Part shown: piece by piece, positions 29,208 to 38,243 of the stretch
Position numbering within the stretch: the stretch's first letter is position 1
Layout: each line of letters starts with the position of its first letter
Translations under genes and position numbers: made by a program
Notes under the pieces: generated by a model
What the model saw: only the letters and a program-made list of their open reading frames with translations
Told to the model about the DNA's origin: nothing
Database searches by the model: none
From: Paludibacter sp.
Lineage (GTDB): Bacteria > Bacteroidota > Bacteroidia > Bacteroidales > Paludibacteraceae
DNA: 45,918 bases
Reading direction: 5' to 3'
Assembly: GCA_020049335.1 (NCBI GenBank)
Contig: JAIFKX010000228.1
Span: 1 to 45,918 of the forward strand

Positions 29208-29552
29208 TTATCTACGAATTGTATTATTTAAACCATAAATTTTAGAATTCCAAGGAGAATAACGTCGTTCGATACGTTTAATCGTAATAACGTTACTTTC
29301 TTCGTCGTGCATTTCGTTCATAAACAAATGCAAAGCCATAGAAATTGCAGCAATCTCATTTGCCGAAACATCTACAATTTCCTCTTCTTTTTTTCCAGCT
29401 TTAACCATTTTCTTTTTACTTGAATTTAAAACAAGATATTGAATTAAATCAAAAAGCAAAACTAAAATAATAAGAGCAACAAAAACAACAACCATTCCAA
29501 TTACTGAACCTATCAGCAACTCACTCCATGAGTTAATTTTAAGTAGTACCAT
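29208..29552 (-). CDS. OadG-family small membrane subunit
   Basis: Single TM helix; DVSANEIAAISMALHLFMNEMHDEESNVITIKRI; position in operon. Confidence 0.85.
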   Translation of the reverse strand: MVLLKINSWSELLIGSVIGMVVVFVALIILVLLFDLIQYLVLNSSKKKMVKAGKKEEEIVDVSANEIAAISMALHLFMNEMHDEESNVITIKRIERRYSPWNSKIYGLNNTIRR

Positions 29553-29554
29553 AA

Positions 29555-31114
29555 TTACAATGGAATATTACAATGCTTGCGCAATGGATTTACTACTTTT
29601 TTGGTTTGCAAAGCCTGGAATGCACGAATAATGCGGAAACGGGTATTGCGTGGTTCAATTACATCGTCGATATAACCATAAGAAGCTGCCTGATATGGGT
29701 TTGCAAATTTCTGGTTGTATTCGGCAACTTTTTCAGCAATGTATTTTGCTTTTTCTTCGGGGTCGGTAATGGCGTTGATAGCACGTCCTTCCAATACTTC
29801 GATAGCACCGGCAGCACCCATTACAGCAATTTCGGCTGTTGGCCAAGCGTAGTTAAAGTCGCCACGGAGTTGTTTACAGCTCATTACATCATGTGCTCCA
29901 CCGTACGATTTACGTAATGTAACCGTCACTTTAGGCACTGTAGCTTCGCCATAAGCAAACATTAATTTAGCTCCGTGAATTATTATACCTGAATACTCCT
30001 GACCTGAACCAGGAAGGAATCCCGGAACATCAACAAGCGTAAGAATTGGAATATTAAATGCGTCGCAGAAACGAACAAAACGAGCTGCTTTACGCGAAGC
30101 ATCGCAGTCGAGTACACCTGCAAGGAAGTTGGGTTGATTGGCAATAATACCTGTCGAAGCACCATTAAAACGTGCAAAACCAACAATGATATTACGTGCA
30201 TAATTACGATGTACTTCAAGAAATTCGCCATTATCAACAATAGTATGAATTACATTTTTCATATCGTACGGTTGGTTCGGATTGTCAGGAACCATCGTGT
30301 TCAAAATATCTTCAATACGGTCGATTGGGTCATGCGTTTCAACAAGTGGTGTTTCTTCCAAATTATTTTGTGGTAAATACGATAATAATTTGCGAATGAG
30401 CAACATACCTTCTTCTTCGTTTTCGGCTTTGAAATGCGCAACACCCGATTTTCCGGCATGTACATCGGCTCCACCAAGGTCTTCGGTCGAAATATCTTCG
30501 CCTGTAACCGATTTCACTACTTTTGGTCCGGTAACGAACATGTACGAATTATCTTCGGTCATCAACACAAAGTCGGTGAGGGCAGGAGAGTACACAGCAC
30601 CACCAGCACAAGGGCCATAAATAGCCGAAATTTGTGGGATAACACCCGAAGCCATAATGTTGCGTTGGAAAATTTCGGCATAACCAGCTAATGAAGTTAC
30701 ACCTTCCTGAATACGTGCGCCACCCGAATCGTTGACACCAATAACGGGGCAACCCATATTCATGGCCATATCCATTACTTTACAAATTTTAAGCGCCATA
30801 GTTTCCGACAGCGAACCACCAAATACGGTGAAATCCTGTGCAAACAAAAATACGGTACGCCCGTCGATTGTTCCATGACCGGTGATAACACCGTCGCCAA
30901 GGTACTTTTCTTTTTCGAGTCCGAAGTTGTTGCAACGATGCGTTACAAACATATCTAACTCTTCGAAACTACCGTCGTCGAGCAACATTTCGATGCGCTC
31001 ACGAGCAGTAAATTTGCCTTTTGCATGTTGCGAGGCAATGCGTTTTTCGCCACCACCCAACTTGGCTTGTACGCGCAAGTCGATGAGGTTTTTTACTTTT
31101 TGTTGATTTTCCAT
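29555..31114 (-). CDS. mmdA: Methylmalonyl-CoA decarboxylase / acyl-CoA carboxylase carboxyltransferase subunit
   Basis: [66 protein letters not shown]. Confidence 0.92.
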   Translation of the reverse strand: MENQQKVKNLIDLRVQAKLGGGEKRIASQHAKGKFTARERIEMLLDDGSFEELDMFVTHRCNNFGLEKEKYLGDGVITGHGTIDGRTVFLFAQDFTVFGGSLSETMALKICKVMDMAMNMGCPVIGVNDSGGARIQEGVTSLAGYAEIFQRNIMASGVIPQISAIYGPCAGGAVYSPALTDFVLMTEDNSYMFVTGPKVVKSVTGEDISTEDLGGADVHAGKSGVAHFKAENEEEGMLLIRKLLSYLPQNNLEETPLVETHDPIDRIEDILNTMVPDNPNQPYDMKNVIHTIVDNGEFLEVHRNYARNIIVGFARFNGASTGIIANQPNFLAGVLDCDASRKAARFVRFCDAFNIPILTLVDVPGFLPGSGQEYSGIIIHGAKLMFAYGEATVPKVTVTLRKSYGGAHDVMSCKQLRGDFNYAWPTAEIAVMGAAGAIEVLEGRAINAITDPEEKAKYIAEKVAEYNQKFANPYQAASYGYIDDVIEPRNTRFRIIRAFQALQTKKVVNPLRKHCNIPL

Positions 31115-31194
31115 AAAAACTTTTTTTTATTAATGAATTCATTATCAATGCAACAGGATCACATGCCATGCCACACAATAACGAAATTTGTTTT

Positions 31195-31605
31195 TTATTT
31201 ACTCGGATCTTCGCACAATTCTGTCAATACTCCGAATGTCGATTTTGGGTGTAAAAATGCGATATTTAATCCTTCAGCACCTTTGCGTGGAGCTTTATCG
31301 ATTAAAGTTACGCCACCTTCGGCAACTAAATCCAATGTTTCCTGCAAGCCTTTTACTGCAAAAGCAATGTGGTGAACACCTTCGCCTTTTTTCTCGATAA
31401 ATTTGCCTACAGGGCCTTCTGGGTCGGTCGATTCCAACAATTCGATTTTTGTTTGACCAACTTTGAAAAAAGCTGTTTTTACTTTTTGTTCGGCAACTTC
31501 TTCAACTGCATAACAAGTTAATCCCAATACATTTTCGTAATAAGGAATAGCAGTTTCAAGACTTTTTACGGCAATGCCAATGTGTTCGATGTGCGTAAGA
31601 TTCAT
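31195..31605 (-). CDS. mce: Methylmalonyl-CoA epimerase
   Basis: HIEHIGIAVKSLETAIPYYENVLG, VGQTKIELLEST, EGVHHIAFAV, FLHPKSTFGVLTELCE. Confidence 0.93.
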   Translation of the reverse strand: MNLTHIEHIGIAVKSLETAIPYYENVLGLTCYAVEEVAEQKVKTAFFKVGQTKIELLESTDPEGPVGKFIEKKGEGVHHIAFAVKGLQETLDLVAEGGVTLIDKAPRKGAEGLNIAFLHPKSTFGVLTELCEDPSK

Positions 31606-31826
31606 AAACGTAAGTATTTTATATGTTTTAAATTTATTTTGAATATGTTTTTGGACAAAAGAGAGGGGGAATTTTTATAAAATAAAAAATTAAAGAAATA
31701 TTTCTCTAATTTTCAATTCGCGCACAAAATTAGTATAAATATTTCTCATTATCAACGAAATAAGTAATTATTTTACAAATAATTTTTAAGTGCTGATTTA
31801 CAGAAAGATAACTGATTTGGAGGTAA

Positions 31827-32240
31827 TTACTTACTCGAAAGTCTTTTTCCTTTTTCGCCTAAATAAAAGGCAATTAGCACCACATTTTCAAATCCGTTGT
31901 TCGTTCCATTGTGAAGAAGGTCTATAACCTCAGGAAACGAAGTTCCAGCAGCAAATAATTTGGGTTTCAAATTCTCAAATTCCACAGTCAAAACTCCTTG
32001 CAGAATATAGGCAAAAACAGGAATGTTATGCCTATGCCAACCGGTAGACTCACCGGGCTCAATAGTTATTTTTGCAATGGTAACCTCGCTGTTTTCGAAA
32101 TGCGGATAGTTGATTTTTTGACCTATAGAAGTCGTATCTGTTTTAAGCAGAGTTTCAACGATAGCTCCCTTATTGTATTGCTGTGCATTTAAAACTATAC
32201 AAAAAAACATACTTAAAACTATGATTGAAATATGTCTCAT
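31827..32240 (-). CDS. Secreted cupin-domain protein
   Basis: Signal peptide; TIEPGESTGWHRHNIPVFAYILQGVLTVEF. Confidence 0.85.
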   Translation of the reverse strand: MRHISIIVLSMFFCIVLNAQQYNKGAIVETLLKTDTTSIGQKINYPHFENSEVTIAKITIEPGESTGWHRHNIPVFAYILQGVLTVEFENLKPKLFAAGTSFPEVIDLLHNGTNNGFENVVLIAFYLGEKGKRLSSK

Positions 32241-32246
32241 AACTGT

Positions 32247-34289
32247 TTATTTATTAAAACGTTGTATAAGATTGTATGCCTGATAAATGCCAAGTTCGCC
32301 TGCTTTGCTCAAATCGGAAATGCCCTGTTTATCTTGTCCGGTAAATAAGTAAGTCAAGCCGCGGTTGAAGTAAGCTTCAGCAAAATCGTTGTCGCATTCA
32401 ATGGCTTTTGTATAGTTCGTAATGGCTGTTTTGTAGTCTTTTTGAACGCACAGAATATTGGCTTTGTTGTAATAAGCAAAAGCAAATGTGGGTTGCTGTT
32501 CAATTACTTTATCCAAATCGCGCATAATCATTTCCACTTCAAATTTGTATTTGTTTTCGCTCAAAATACGATTACTCCGATCGGTAGAATTTTCAAACTT
32601 ATAACTGTCTGTTTCGGTTACAGTGCTTTTGTTATATTCCACCAACTTGTAGCGAATAGTTGCACGACTAAAATAAGCCAACGAAAAATCGGGTCGAATA
32701 GCAAGTGTGCGATTTAAATCTTCTATTGAGCTATTAAAATCCTGAACCATAGCAAATTCGAGCGAACGATTAAAGTAAAGGTCGGCATCGTTTTCGTAGC
32801 CCGAGAGTTTATTCGTTATGTTATTAATGGCTTCGAAATGCCGATTTATTAACTCGGAAGTAAGCGCAATTTCGTTATTTGTAATTTTTAAAATGGTACT
32901 TAATTTTTTTAGTTTATTATAATCTTCCACAATTGGCTGATACAGGTTTGTGCGGCGAATTTCGTCGTTTTTGGCATAATATGTTAGTACAAAATTTTTC
33001 TCGTTTATAACGTCGGTGTATTTATCCTGAATCGTTCCACGCTTCGAATCGCCATATTTAGTTTCGGTTTGCGAGTCGTCGATGTTTTGCGTTACAAATC
33101 GGTTGAAGAGTTCGGTTTTTTTGTTGGTGCTCGATTTAGGAGCGTTTTTATCTATCTTATTATCAGCTACCAGTTCATCTTTTTGTTTTTTGGGTTTATT
33201 CTCATTGTTTTTTTCAATATTGTAAGCCATTTGTTGGTATCTAAATGCTTCTTTTTTGTTTTTCAAACCATTGTATGCTTCTGCAATTCCCCAATAGGCG
33301 GGTAAAAAATTGGGATACTTTGCTCTGATTTTTTCAAAGTCAGCAATAGATTTTTTGTACATTTTAAGGCTGTTTTGCAACATTGCTTTGCGGTAAAAAG
33401 CTTCAATTTGGGTTGTATCCAACGAAACTACTTTTTCTAAATCGGCCAATGCATTGTTGTTATCGCCCAAGTTGGCACGCAATAAACCACGGTTGTAGAA
33501 GGCCAGCGGGCTACTTTTATCCATCGAAATAGCTTTATCGTAATCTTTCAAGGCTTCGCGGTAGTTTTTGCGTTGCACGTTTACAATACCTCGATTTATA
33601 TAATCGCCTGGATTGGTGCTTTTCAGCTTAATTGCCTGACTGTAATTGGTATACGCACCTTCGATATTGTTTTTTTGTAATTTAAGTAATGCTAATGCAC
33701 TCCAGGCCTGTGCGTTGGTACTGTCGGTTTTTGCATAATCGGTAAATGCTTTTTCGGCACTTACAGTATCTTTCATAAATAAATAAATGACTCCTTTTTC
33801 GTATAATAATTGTTTGTTTTTGGCACTTTGTCGGTTGTAAGTCGTCAAATCGGCCATGGCATCCTCGTATTTCTCGAGTCGAATAAAGGCATCCATTCGG
33901 TTAAGCAATAAATTGAGGCTATTAGGACTAAAATCGTAAGCGGTGGAAAAGTCTTTTACAGCATCCGAGTAATTTCCGGCACGGCGGTGTGCAAATCCGC
34001 GAATGTAATAGGCTTCGGGCAGAAAAGGATTACGTTCGATGGCTTCGGTAGCATCTAATTCTGCGCCTTTGTCGTCGCCCAATTGCACTTTAGCCATGGC
34101 GCGATACATGTAAGGTTCTGCTAAATAAGGTTTTATTTTTATAACCTGATTAAAATACTGTATAGAAAGCACATAATCTTCAAAATACAACGCATTCCGA
34201 CCAATGGTCAGAATGCGTTCGGTATTCCATTGCCCAAAAGCAATGAATTGAATTGCACTAAAAACAAAAAGTACTAAATATTTTTTCAT
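32247..34289 (-). CDS. TPR-repeat protein (exported)
   Basis: Signal peptide; many 34-aa TPR units, e.g. PLAFYNRGLLRANLGDNNNALADLEKVVSLD and AEAYFNRGLTYLFTGQDKQGISDL. Confidence 0.92.
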   Translation of the reverse strand: MKKYLVLFVFSAIQFIAFGQWNTERILTIGRNALYFEDYVLSIQYFNQVIKIKPYLAEPYMYRAMAKVQLGDDKGAELDATEAIERNPFLPEAYYIRGFAHRRAGNYSDAVKDFSTAYDFSPNSLNLLLNRMDAFIRLEKYEDAMADLTTYNRQSAKNKQLLYEKGVIYLFMKDTVSAEKAFTDYAKTDSTNAQAWSALALLKLQKNNIEGAYTNYSQAIKLKSTNPGDYINRGIVNVQRKNYREALKDYDKAISMDKSSPLAFYNRGLLRANLGDNNNALADLEKVVSLDTTQIEAFYRKAMLQNSLKMYKKSIADFEKIRAKYPNFLPAYWGIAEAYNGLKNKKEAFRYQQMAYNIEKNNENKPKKQKDELVADNKIDKNAPKSSTNKKTELFNRFVTQNIDDSQTETKYGDSKRGTIQDKYTDVINEKNFVLTYYAKNDEIRRTNLYQPIVEDYNKLKKLSTILKITNNEIALTSELINRHFEAINNITNKLSGYENDADLYFNRSLEFAMVQDFNSSIEDLNRTLAIRPDFSLAYFSRATIRYKLVEYNKSTVTETDSYKFENSTDRSNRILSENKYKFEVEMIMRDLDKVIEQQPTFAFAYYNKANILCVQKDYKTAITNYTKAIECDNDFAEAYFNRGLTYLFTGQDKQGISDLSKAGELGIYQAYNLIQRFNK

Positions 34290-34446
34290 TCGAAAATCTT
34301 AATTCGTAACGATACAAAACGCTAAATTAAGATGATACAGGCAAATTATCCTTTTTGTATTCAAATATTTAAGTATATTTTATGTATTATGTATCTTATT
34401 GAGAGTTTTACCTCCACCTCACCCCCAAAAATTTTATATATAAAAA

Positions 34447-34475
34447 GCCCCAAACCCCTAAAGGGGATTTAAAGA
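34447..34475 (+). repeat. C/G-rich REP-like repeat, copy 1
   Basis: GCCCCAAACCCCTAAAGGGGATTTAAAGA. Confidence 0.75.
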
Positions 34476-34534
34476 GCGGTATTAAAAGCATTTCAGAATA
34501 TCATGAAGTGTGTGAATTTTGGAGACGAAAGTAA

Positions 34535-35935
34535 CTACACATCGCCTTTAGGGGCTTGGGGCAGTACTACTACTTCGCCAAAAAGTGTTGCCGACGACGC
34601 CGAAACAATTTTCACATGAATAAATTCACCTATTTTACGACCTTCGCGTGGAAAAATAACGACTTTACTCTGCGAAGTGCGTCCAAATAGCTGCTCTTTT
34701 GAGCGCTTCGAAAATCCTTCTACCATCACTTCAAAAATTTTACCAATGTCATTTTGGTTGCTTTGGTTGGCTATTTCGTTTTGCAATTTAATAATTTCGT
34801 CTAACCTGCGGAGTTTAACTTCTTCAGGTACATTGTCTTCCATTCGCTTAGCAGCAACTGTTCCAGGACGTTCGGAGTATTTAAACATAAATGCCATATC
34901 GAATTTTACTTCGCGCATTAAATCCAGCGTTAGTTGATGGTCTTCTTCTGTTTCGTCGGAAAAGCCACAAAATACATCGGTGCCAATAGCCACATCTGGA
35001 ATCATGCGTCGCATGGCTGCAACCCTGTCCAAATACCATTCGCGGGTATATTTGCGATTCATTAGTTGCAATATCTTATTGCTACCCGACTGCACAGGCA
35101 GGTGAATAAAACGACAAATATTAGGATATTTGGCAATAACGGCAATGGTTTCGTCGGTCATATCTTTGGGATGAGGCGAGGTAAACCGAATGCGCATATC
35201 GGGCACCATTTCGGCAATAATGCTTAAAAGTTCAGGAAATTCAATTACTTTACCATCCTCTTGTGTAAATTTATAAGAGTTTACTGTTTGTCCGAGCAAG
35301 GTAACTTCTTTGTAATTTTTGGCTTTTAAATCCTGTATTTCTTTTAAAATGCTTGATACATCGCGGCTACGCTCACGTCCACGGGTATAGGGAACAATAC
35401 AATAGGTGCAAAATTTGTCGCACCCACGCATAATCGAAACAAAGCCCGAAATAGAAGCGCCAATGCGGGTTGGCATTACATCTTTATAGGTTTCGGTTTT
35501 CGAAAGTTCAACATTAATCGCTTTTTCGCCATTTTCTACCGTATTAATAAGGTTGGGAATATCCAAATAAGCATCGGGACCTACCACAATGTTTACGCCG
35601 TGGTCGGTAATCAATTCGTCTTTCACACGCTCAGCCATGCAACCTATAACGCCAACTATCAGCCCTTTCTTTTTGCGCTTGAGCGAATTATAATATTTTA
35701 AACGTTGAATTACTTTTTGTTCGGCATTATCGCGCACCGAACAAGTATTTACAAAAATAGCGTTGGCATCGGTAATGTTGTCGGTTAGTTCAAATCCGTC
35801 CATTTCCATGATAGAAGCCACCACTTCGCTATCAGCCACATTCATTTGGCAGCCATAAGTTTCAATAAAGAGCTTTTTGTCGTTCAAAGCGGATTTAGAG
35901 TCCGTCGAAACAACTTTTTGTTCCATTTTTTCCAT
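34535..35935 (-). CDS. miaB: tRNA-2-methylthio-N6-dimethylallyladenosine synthase MiaB
   Basis: ETYGCQMNVADSE, GCDKFCTYCIVPYTRGRERSR radical-SAM motif, C-terminal TRAM domain. Confidence 0.96.
   Translation of the reverse strand: MEKMEQKVVSTDSKSALNDKKLFIETYGCQMNVADSEVVASIMEMDGFELTDNITDANAIFVNTCSVRDNAEQKVIQRLKYYNSLKRKKKGLIVGVIGCMAERVKDELITDHGVNIVVGPDAYLDIPNLINTVENGEKAINVELSKTETYKDVMPTRIGASISGFVSIMRGCDKFCTYCIVPYTRGRERSRDVSSILKEIQDLKAKNYKEVTLLGQTVNSYKFTQEDGKVIEFPELLSIIAEMVPDMRIRFTSPHPKDMTDETIAVIAKYPNICRFIHLPVQSGSNKILQLMNRKYTREWYLDRVAAMRRMIPDVAIGTDVFCGFSDETEEDHQLTLDLMREVKFDMAFMFKYSERPGTVAAKRMEDNVPEEVKLRRLDEIIKLQNEIANQSNQNDIGKIFEVMVEGFSKRSKEQLFGRTSQSKVVIFPREGRKIGEFIHVKIVSASSATLFGEVVVLPQAPKGDV
34541..34562 (-). 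repeat. C/G-rich REP-like repeat, copy 2, within the 3' end of miaB
   Basis: Minus strand GCCCCAAGCCCCTAAAGGCGAT, inverted relative to 34447-34475. Confidence 0.7.
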
Positions 35936-35966
35936 AAATAATTAATTTGTTTGTATTTAGCAATTA

Positions 35967-35974
35967 CAAAGGTA
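35967..35974 (-). promoter_or_regulatory. -7 promoter box for miaB
   Basis: Minus-strand TACCTTTG (TAnnTTTG) about 32 nt upstream of the miaB start. Confidence 0.5.
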
Positions 35975-36119
35975 CGATTTATTCGTTTATGACAGAATAC
36001 AGAATTGAATTTATACCATTATTTAACGCAATTTGGAAAAAGTCAATTAACTTGTTTTGGTTTTTTTAACACATTTTTTTATGCTACTTAAATATTTGAT
36101 TATTAATGAACTAAAATAT

Positions 36120-36145
36120 TTATATACCTGTCGACAGGTATATAA
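36120..36145. repeat. 26-bp perfect palindrome
   Basis: TTATATACCTGTCGACAGGTATATAA, followed on + by TGAC and two T-tracts. Confidence 0.95.
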
Positions 36146-36178
36146 TGACTTTTTTTTCGGTTTTTTTTAAGTCAACTA

Positions 36179-36209
36179 TTGTGCAGTATAAAAATACGCC
36201 TTATCTTTG
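36179..36209 (+). promoter_or_regulatory. Bacteroidetes-type promoter
   Basis: TTG (36179-36181), 20-nt spacer, TATCTTTG (36202-36209). Confidence 0.65.
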
Positions 36210-36264
36210 CAGAGTAAACAAACAGATAAATTTTTCATAGTTAAGGTTTAGGTTAAAATGTGGC

Positions 36265-36297
36265 AAAGGGGCGCTGTGAAGCGGCCCTTTGTTTTTA
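36265..36297 (+). terminator. Hairpin with U-rich tail (terminator or attenuator)
   Basis: AAAGGGgCGC-tgtgaa-GCGgCCCTTT followed by GTTTTTAT. Confidence 0.6.
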
Positions 36298-36360
36298 TAT
36301 CTATTCGAGATTAAATTTTGCGTATATTTGCATCTCAAATCAATACAAGCACTAAAATTT

Positions 36361-37041
36361 ATGATCGGAACTATTGTCAATACACTCGCCGTCGTAGCAG
36401 GCGGAACTATCGGAATACTACTTAATAAAAGCCTGCACCCACGTTTCAAACAAATTTATTTTCAAGCCACCGGGTTATTTACCATTGCCATTGGGATACT
36501 TATGATGAAGGACATGCAAAATGTGCTAATCGTTGTTGCATCTATAGCTGTGGGAGCATTGCTTGGCGAGTGGATGCGTCTTGAAGATAGGGTAGAGGTG
36601 TTGAGTGAATTACTCAAAAAACGTTTGAAAATTGGTAACGAACGCTTTACAGAAGGATTGGTAACGGCTTTTATGCTTTTTTGTGTGGGAGCTATGACCA
36701 TTGTTGGGGCGGTGGACGAGGGTATCGGACGCTCATCCGAAGTGTTGCTTACAAAATCGTTGATGGATGGATTTTCATCCATTTTATTAGCTTCAGCCTT
36801 TGGTGTGGGAGTTGTTTTTGCGGCAATTCCTTTATTTTTATTTCAGGGCGGTATAAGTTTGGTTGCTATGTATGCCGCTTCGTTTTTTAGTGCCGAAATT
36901 ATTCAGGGATTAAGCTCCGTTGGCGGAGTATTATTAATAGGACTTGGAATAAATATATTAGAATTGAAGAAATTGCGTATTGTAAATATGCTTCCTGCAC
37001 TCTTATTGGTAGTTTTATTTTTGTGGATAAGAGCTATTTAA
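36361..37041 (+). CDS. DUF554 family membrane protein
   Basis: MIGTIVNTLAVVAGGTIGILLNK, GLFTIAIGILM, FCVGAMTIVGAVDEGI, KSLMDGFSSILLAS. Start moved to 36361, downstream of a TATATTTG box at 36323-36330. Confidence 0.9.
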   Translation: MIGTIVNTLAVVAGGTIGILLNKSLHPRFKQIYFQATGLFTIAIGILMMKDMQNVLIVVASIAVGALLGEWMRLEDRVEVLSELLKKRLKIGNERFTEGLVTAFMLFCVGAMTIVGAVDEGIGRSSEVLLTKSLMDGFSSILLASAFGVGVVFAAIPLFLFQGGISLVAMYAASFFSAEIIQGLSSVGGVLLIGLGINILELKKLRIVNMLPALLLVVLFLWIRAI

Positions 37042-37415
37042 GATACAATCTCTAACTCATTTATTCTTTGAAAATGTTTCAAATTTAGAGTTGCCAATGG
37101 TAATTTATAACTCATACTGGTTGCAGCAATCAAAATATCAGCCAAATCAATCATTTTGTTTTTCTTTCTTAGCTGTTTATAAATTTCAATTGCTTGAAGA
37201 GAAGATTGCAAATCAAAATCTATTACTTCAATGGAATCCAAAAATTCATTCCAAAAAGAATCTTGTTGTTTATTGCTACCCGAAAAGATTTCGAAATGCG
37301 TTATAATAGAAATTGCAAAATCATTTTCTGTAGAAGCTAATTTATAGAAATACGTGCTTTCTTTATTGACAGCTCGAAATAATTCAATTAATACTGAAGA
37401 ATCTAAAAGTATCAT
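37038..37415 (-). CDS. vapC: PIN-domain RNase toxin (VapC-like)
   Basis: MILLDSSVLIELF, SIITHFEIFSGS, MIDLADILIAATSMSYKLPLATLNLKHFQRI. Confidence 0.85.
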   Translation of the reverse strand: MILLDSSVLIELFRAVNKESTYFYKLASTENDFAISIITHFEIFSGSNKQQDSFWNEFLDSIEVIDFDLQSSLQAIEIYKQLRKKNKMIDLADILIAATSMSYKLPLATLNLKHFQRINELEIVS

Positions 37416-37645
37416 GCTAATCTCGATTTATTAATAAGCTGTCTGATTGATTGGTATTCATCATATTCCACATCTGACCATGTTGGTGCTTTTAAAATCA
37501 AGGATTGTAAAGTGCTTGTCTTTGCTTGTTTCTTTGTAATAATCTCATTGTTAATGGTTGTATTCAACCTTTTTAGTTCAGAAACCGGAAGTTGCTTTAC
37601 AATCGTTACTAAATCATTGTAGGCAATATTTAAATTTACATGCAT
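37412..37645 (-). CDS. Putative antitoxin of the PIN toxin
   Basis: 77-aa ORF overlapping the toxin start by 4 nt (ATGA); guilt by association. Confidence 0.7.
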   Translation of the reverse strand: MHVNLNIAYNDLVTIVKQLPVSELKRLNTTINNEIITKKQAKTSTLQSLILKAPTWSDVEYDEYQSIRQLINKSRLA

Positions 37646-37868
37646 GAGTCAATATTTTTTTTTTCAATGTTTTTTCGTTGCAAATATACAAAACTTCTAT
37701 TTGATTGTATAACAAAACACATTTAAATATTGTTTGCAGATAAAAACCAGCTACGCTTTAAGTGGATTTTGAAACGAAGCTGGTAGTTTTTTTGTGGATA
37801 AAAGCCATTTACTAACTTTATCAACAGCTTGTTGAAACTTTTTTTATGGCTGTATCAAATTAGTTTTG

Positions 37869-37876
37869 TATTTTTG
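37869..37876 (+). promoter_or_regulatory. -7 promoter box for a dnaB transcript
   Basis: TATTTTTG (TAnnTTTG) directly upstream of the 16-bp array; -33 element not clear. Confidence 0.45.
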
Positions 37877-37889
37877 GTCTCCGATTTTG

Positions 37890-37985
37890 GTTCATCTGTT
37901 GATTGGTTCATCTGTTAAATAGTTCATCTATTAAATAGTTCATCTGTTAAATAGTTCATCTGTTAAATAGTTCATCTGTTGATTG
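37890..37985 (+). repeat. 16-bp tandem array, six units
   Basis: GTTCATCTGTTGATTG / GTTCATCTGTTAAATA / GTTCATCTATTAAATA / GTTCATCTGTTAAATA x2 / GTTCATCTGTTGATTG. Confidence 0.97.
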
Positions 37986-38029
37986 GTTAATATAGAAATC
38001 TGGAAAAAGTAAAATGTTATTAGAATTAA

Positions 38030-38222
38030 TCAATCAATCAACCAATTAATCAATTAATCAATCAACCAATTAACCAATCAACCAATTAACCAATCAACCA
38101 ATTAACCAATCAACCAATTAACCAATCAACCAATCAACCAATCAACCAATCAACCAATCAACCAATCAACCAATCAACCAATCAACCAATCAACTAATTA
38201 ACCAATTAACTAATTAACCAAT
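38030..38222 (+). repeat. 8-bp (locally 16-bp) tandem array AATCAACC/AATTAACC
   Basis: Eight consecutive perfect AATCAACC units at 38124-38187; alternating AATTAACC-AATCAACC upstream; degenerate edges. Confidence 0.97.
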
Positions 38223-38243
38223 CACAAATCACTAACAAAAAAT

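Noticed and set aside
27512-31605. Methylmalonyl-CoA decarboxylase operon as a novel system
   Set aside because: Gene content and order (mce, carboxyltransferase, OadG, BCCP, OadB) are the usual Bacteroidetes arrangement.
36201-36449. 82-aa minus-strand ORF upstream of DUF554
   Set aside because: Spans the promoter and hairpin region and is antisense to the DUF554 start; no domain or plausible start context.
37890-38222. CRISPR array
   Set aside because: Units are contiguous 16-bp or 8-bp repeats with no unique spacers, and no cas genes are nearby.
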